A DNA stretch of 64,000 nucleotides from Arthrobacter sp. UNC362MFTsu5.1. GTDB taxonomy: Bacteria > Actinomycetota > Actinomycetes > Actinomycetales > Micrococcaceae. The notes below the pieces were generated by a model. The model worked only from the letters and a program-made list of their open reading frames with translations, was not told the DNA's origin and made no database searches. Shown piece by piece: positions 63,553 to 64,000 of the stretch; position 1 is the first letter of the stretch, and each line of letters starts with the position of its first letter. The stretch spans positions 62,001 to 126,000 of the forward strand of contig NZ_JMLE01000005.1 of the NCBI RefSeq assembly GCF_000685965.1, given 5' to 3'. Made by a program: the position numbers and the translations under genes.

Positions 63553-64000
63553 ATGAAGCGGAACCCAGAACCCTTCCCACCCAACCATTGCATCCGGTTG
63601 GGGTCGCTACTGCTTGCTATGGCCTTGCTGACGGGTCCGGGCCTTGCCGTTCCGGCCAATGCCGTTGAACCGGCACCGACGGCAACCTCGGCCACTCCTA
63701 CGGAAACCGCATCGCCGACTCCGGCACCATCGGTCCCTCCGACATCATCTCCCGCTCCAGCGCCGGTCGGGACGCAGGCACCGGCGCCCGCCCCGACTGC
63801 CCAGACCGCTCCCGTCGCCAAACCGGCCACCACGGCAGAACCGACCGTGGCCGCCCCCGTCCCGGACCCGAACTCCGACGCCGGCCGGGCAGCGATGGCG
63901 ACGGCTGTCGGTCCCGGAGGAGCCGAGATGGGCCAGCGGTCCGCACGCGTCACGGCCTCCGCCAAACTGTTGCAGGGCACGAAGTCATTGACGACGCAGT
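63553..64000 (+). CDS. secreted Pro/Ala/Thr-rich protein (3' end cut by window edge)
   Basis: At least 149 residues. Signal peptide (MKRNPEPFPPNHCIRLGSLL then a hydrophobic run ending near AVPANA), followed by a long low-complexity Pro-Ala-Thr region (about 40-115) like a cell-wall spacer. The portion after it (GQRSARVTASAKLLQGTKSL) is too short to assign. Transcribed away from the tad operon. Confidence 0.75.
   Translation, partial: MKRNPEPFPPNHCIRLGSLLLAMALLTGPGLAVPANAVEPAPTATSATPTETASPTPAPSVPPTSSPAPAPVGTQAPAPAPTAQTAPVAKPATTAEPTVAAPVPDPNSDAGRAAMATAVGPGGAEMGQRSARVTASAKLLQGTKSLTTQ

Overview
The window is chromosomal DNA from a high-GC Gram-positive bacterium of the Micrococcaceae, most likely Arthrobacter, Pseudarthrobacter or Paenarthrobacter. 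Grounds for this are the strongly GC-biased third codon positions, a mycothiol-type SigR/RsrA pair, an actinobacterial 24-residue bL37, an E2-E1 fused 2-oxoglutarate enzyme (Kgd), GuaB1, a SAM-IV-type riboswitch, and the gene orders aroA-rsgA-hisN and prfB-ftsE-ftsX-M23-smpB-ssrA. I see no insertion sequence, phage, CRISPR array or rRNA. Most of the window is ordinary core chromosome with catabolic and accessory islands.

Layout, left part. 1-1256: 3'-truncated argS (minus). 1496-4395: an ApbE-linked flavin electron-transfer cassette (FMN-binding lipoprotein, ApbE, NqrB/RnfD-like membrane domain fused to a flavodoxin-reductase domain). 4483-4589: tRNA-Arg(CCG) and its terminator. 4671-6083: a protealysin-type M4 protease with its emfourin-type inhibitor. 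6080-7297: a GlxA-type AraC regulator divergent from a small membrane protein. 7359-18427: a complete benzoate-to-beta-ketoadipate-pathway-entry island: catB-catA-catC leftward and benABCD-benK-benR rightward from a shared 263-bp control region. 18494-22507: hrpA.

Middle part. 22569-26924: HIT protein, alcohol dehydrogenase, sulfurtransferase, Cds1-like PLP enzyme and MBL hydrolase. 27044-30444: zur convergent with znuACB, with a 39-bp palindrome containing a Zur-like core upstream of znuA. 30460-32864: two CNNM/CBS membrane proteins. Then guaB1, kgd, a degenerate SGNH protein, a frameshifted serine-hydrolase lipoprotein gene, a DUF4097-PadR operon, bL37, rsrA-sigR, DoxX, aroA, rsgA and hisN.

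Right part. 48042-48099 is a very long terminator hairpin. 48190-48300 is a SAM-IV-type riboswitch ahead of a class V aminotransferase-fold enzyme, followed by a methyltransferase, an MntR-type regulator, a crcB pair and two small genes. 52959-53326 is the tmRNA gene with smpB, the FtsEX/LytM division module and prfB. 58509-63257 is a leftward Tad/Flp-type secretion operon. A secreted Pro/Ala/Thr-rich protein is transcribed away from it and runs off the window end.

The most notable items are the flavinylation cassette with an aberrant acceptor motif, the protease-inhibitor pair, the repeated GCCTAG operator-like array in the ben/cat control region, the palindrome that may act both as Zur operator and terminator, the SAM-riboswitch-controlled enzyme of unknown reaction, the SGNH pseudoenzyme, and the Tad operon with a divergent secreted protein. 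All functions are inferred from sequence motifs and recognised family resemblance; no search was run.
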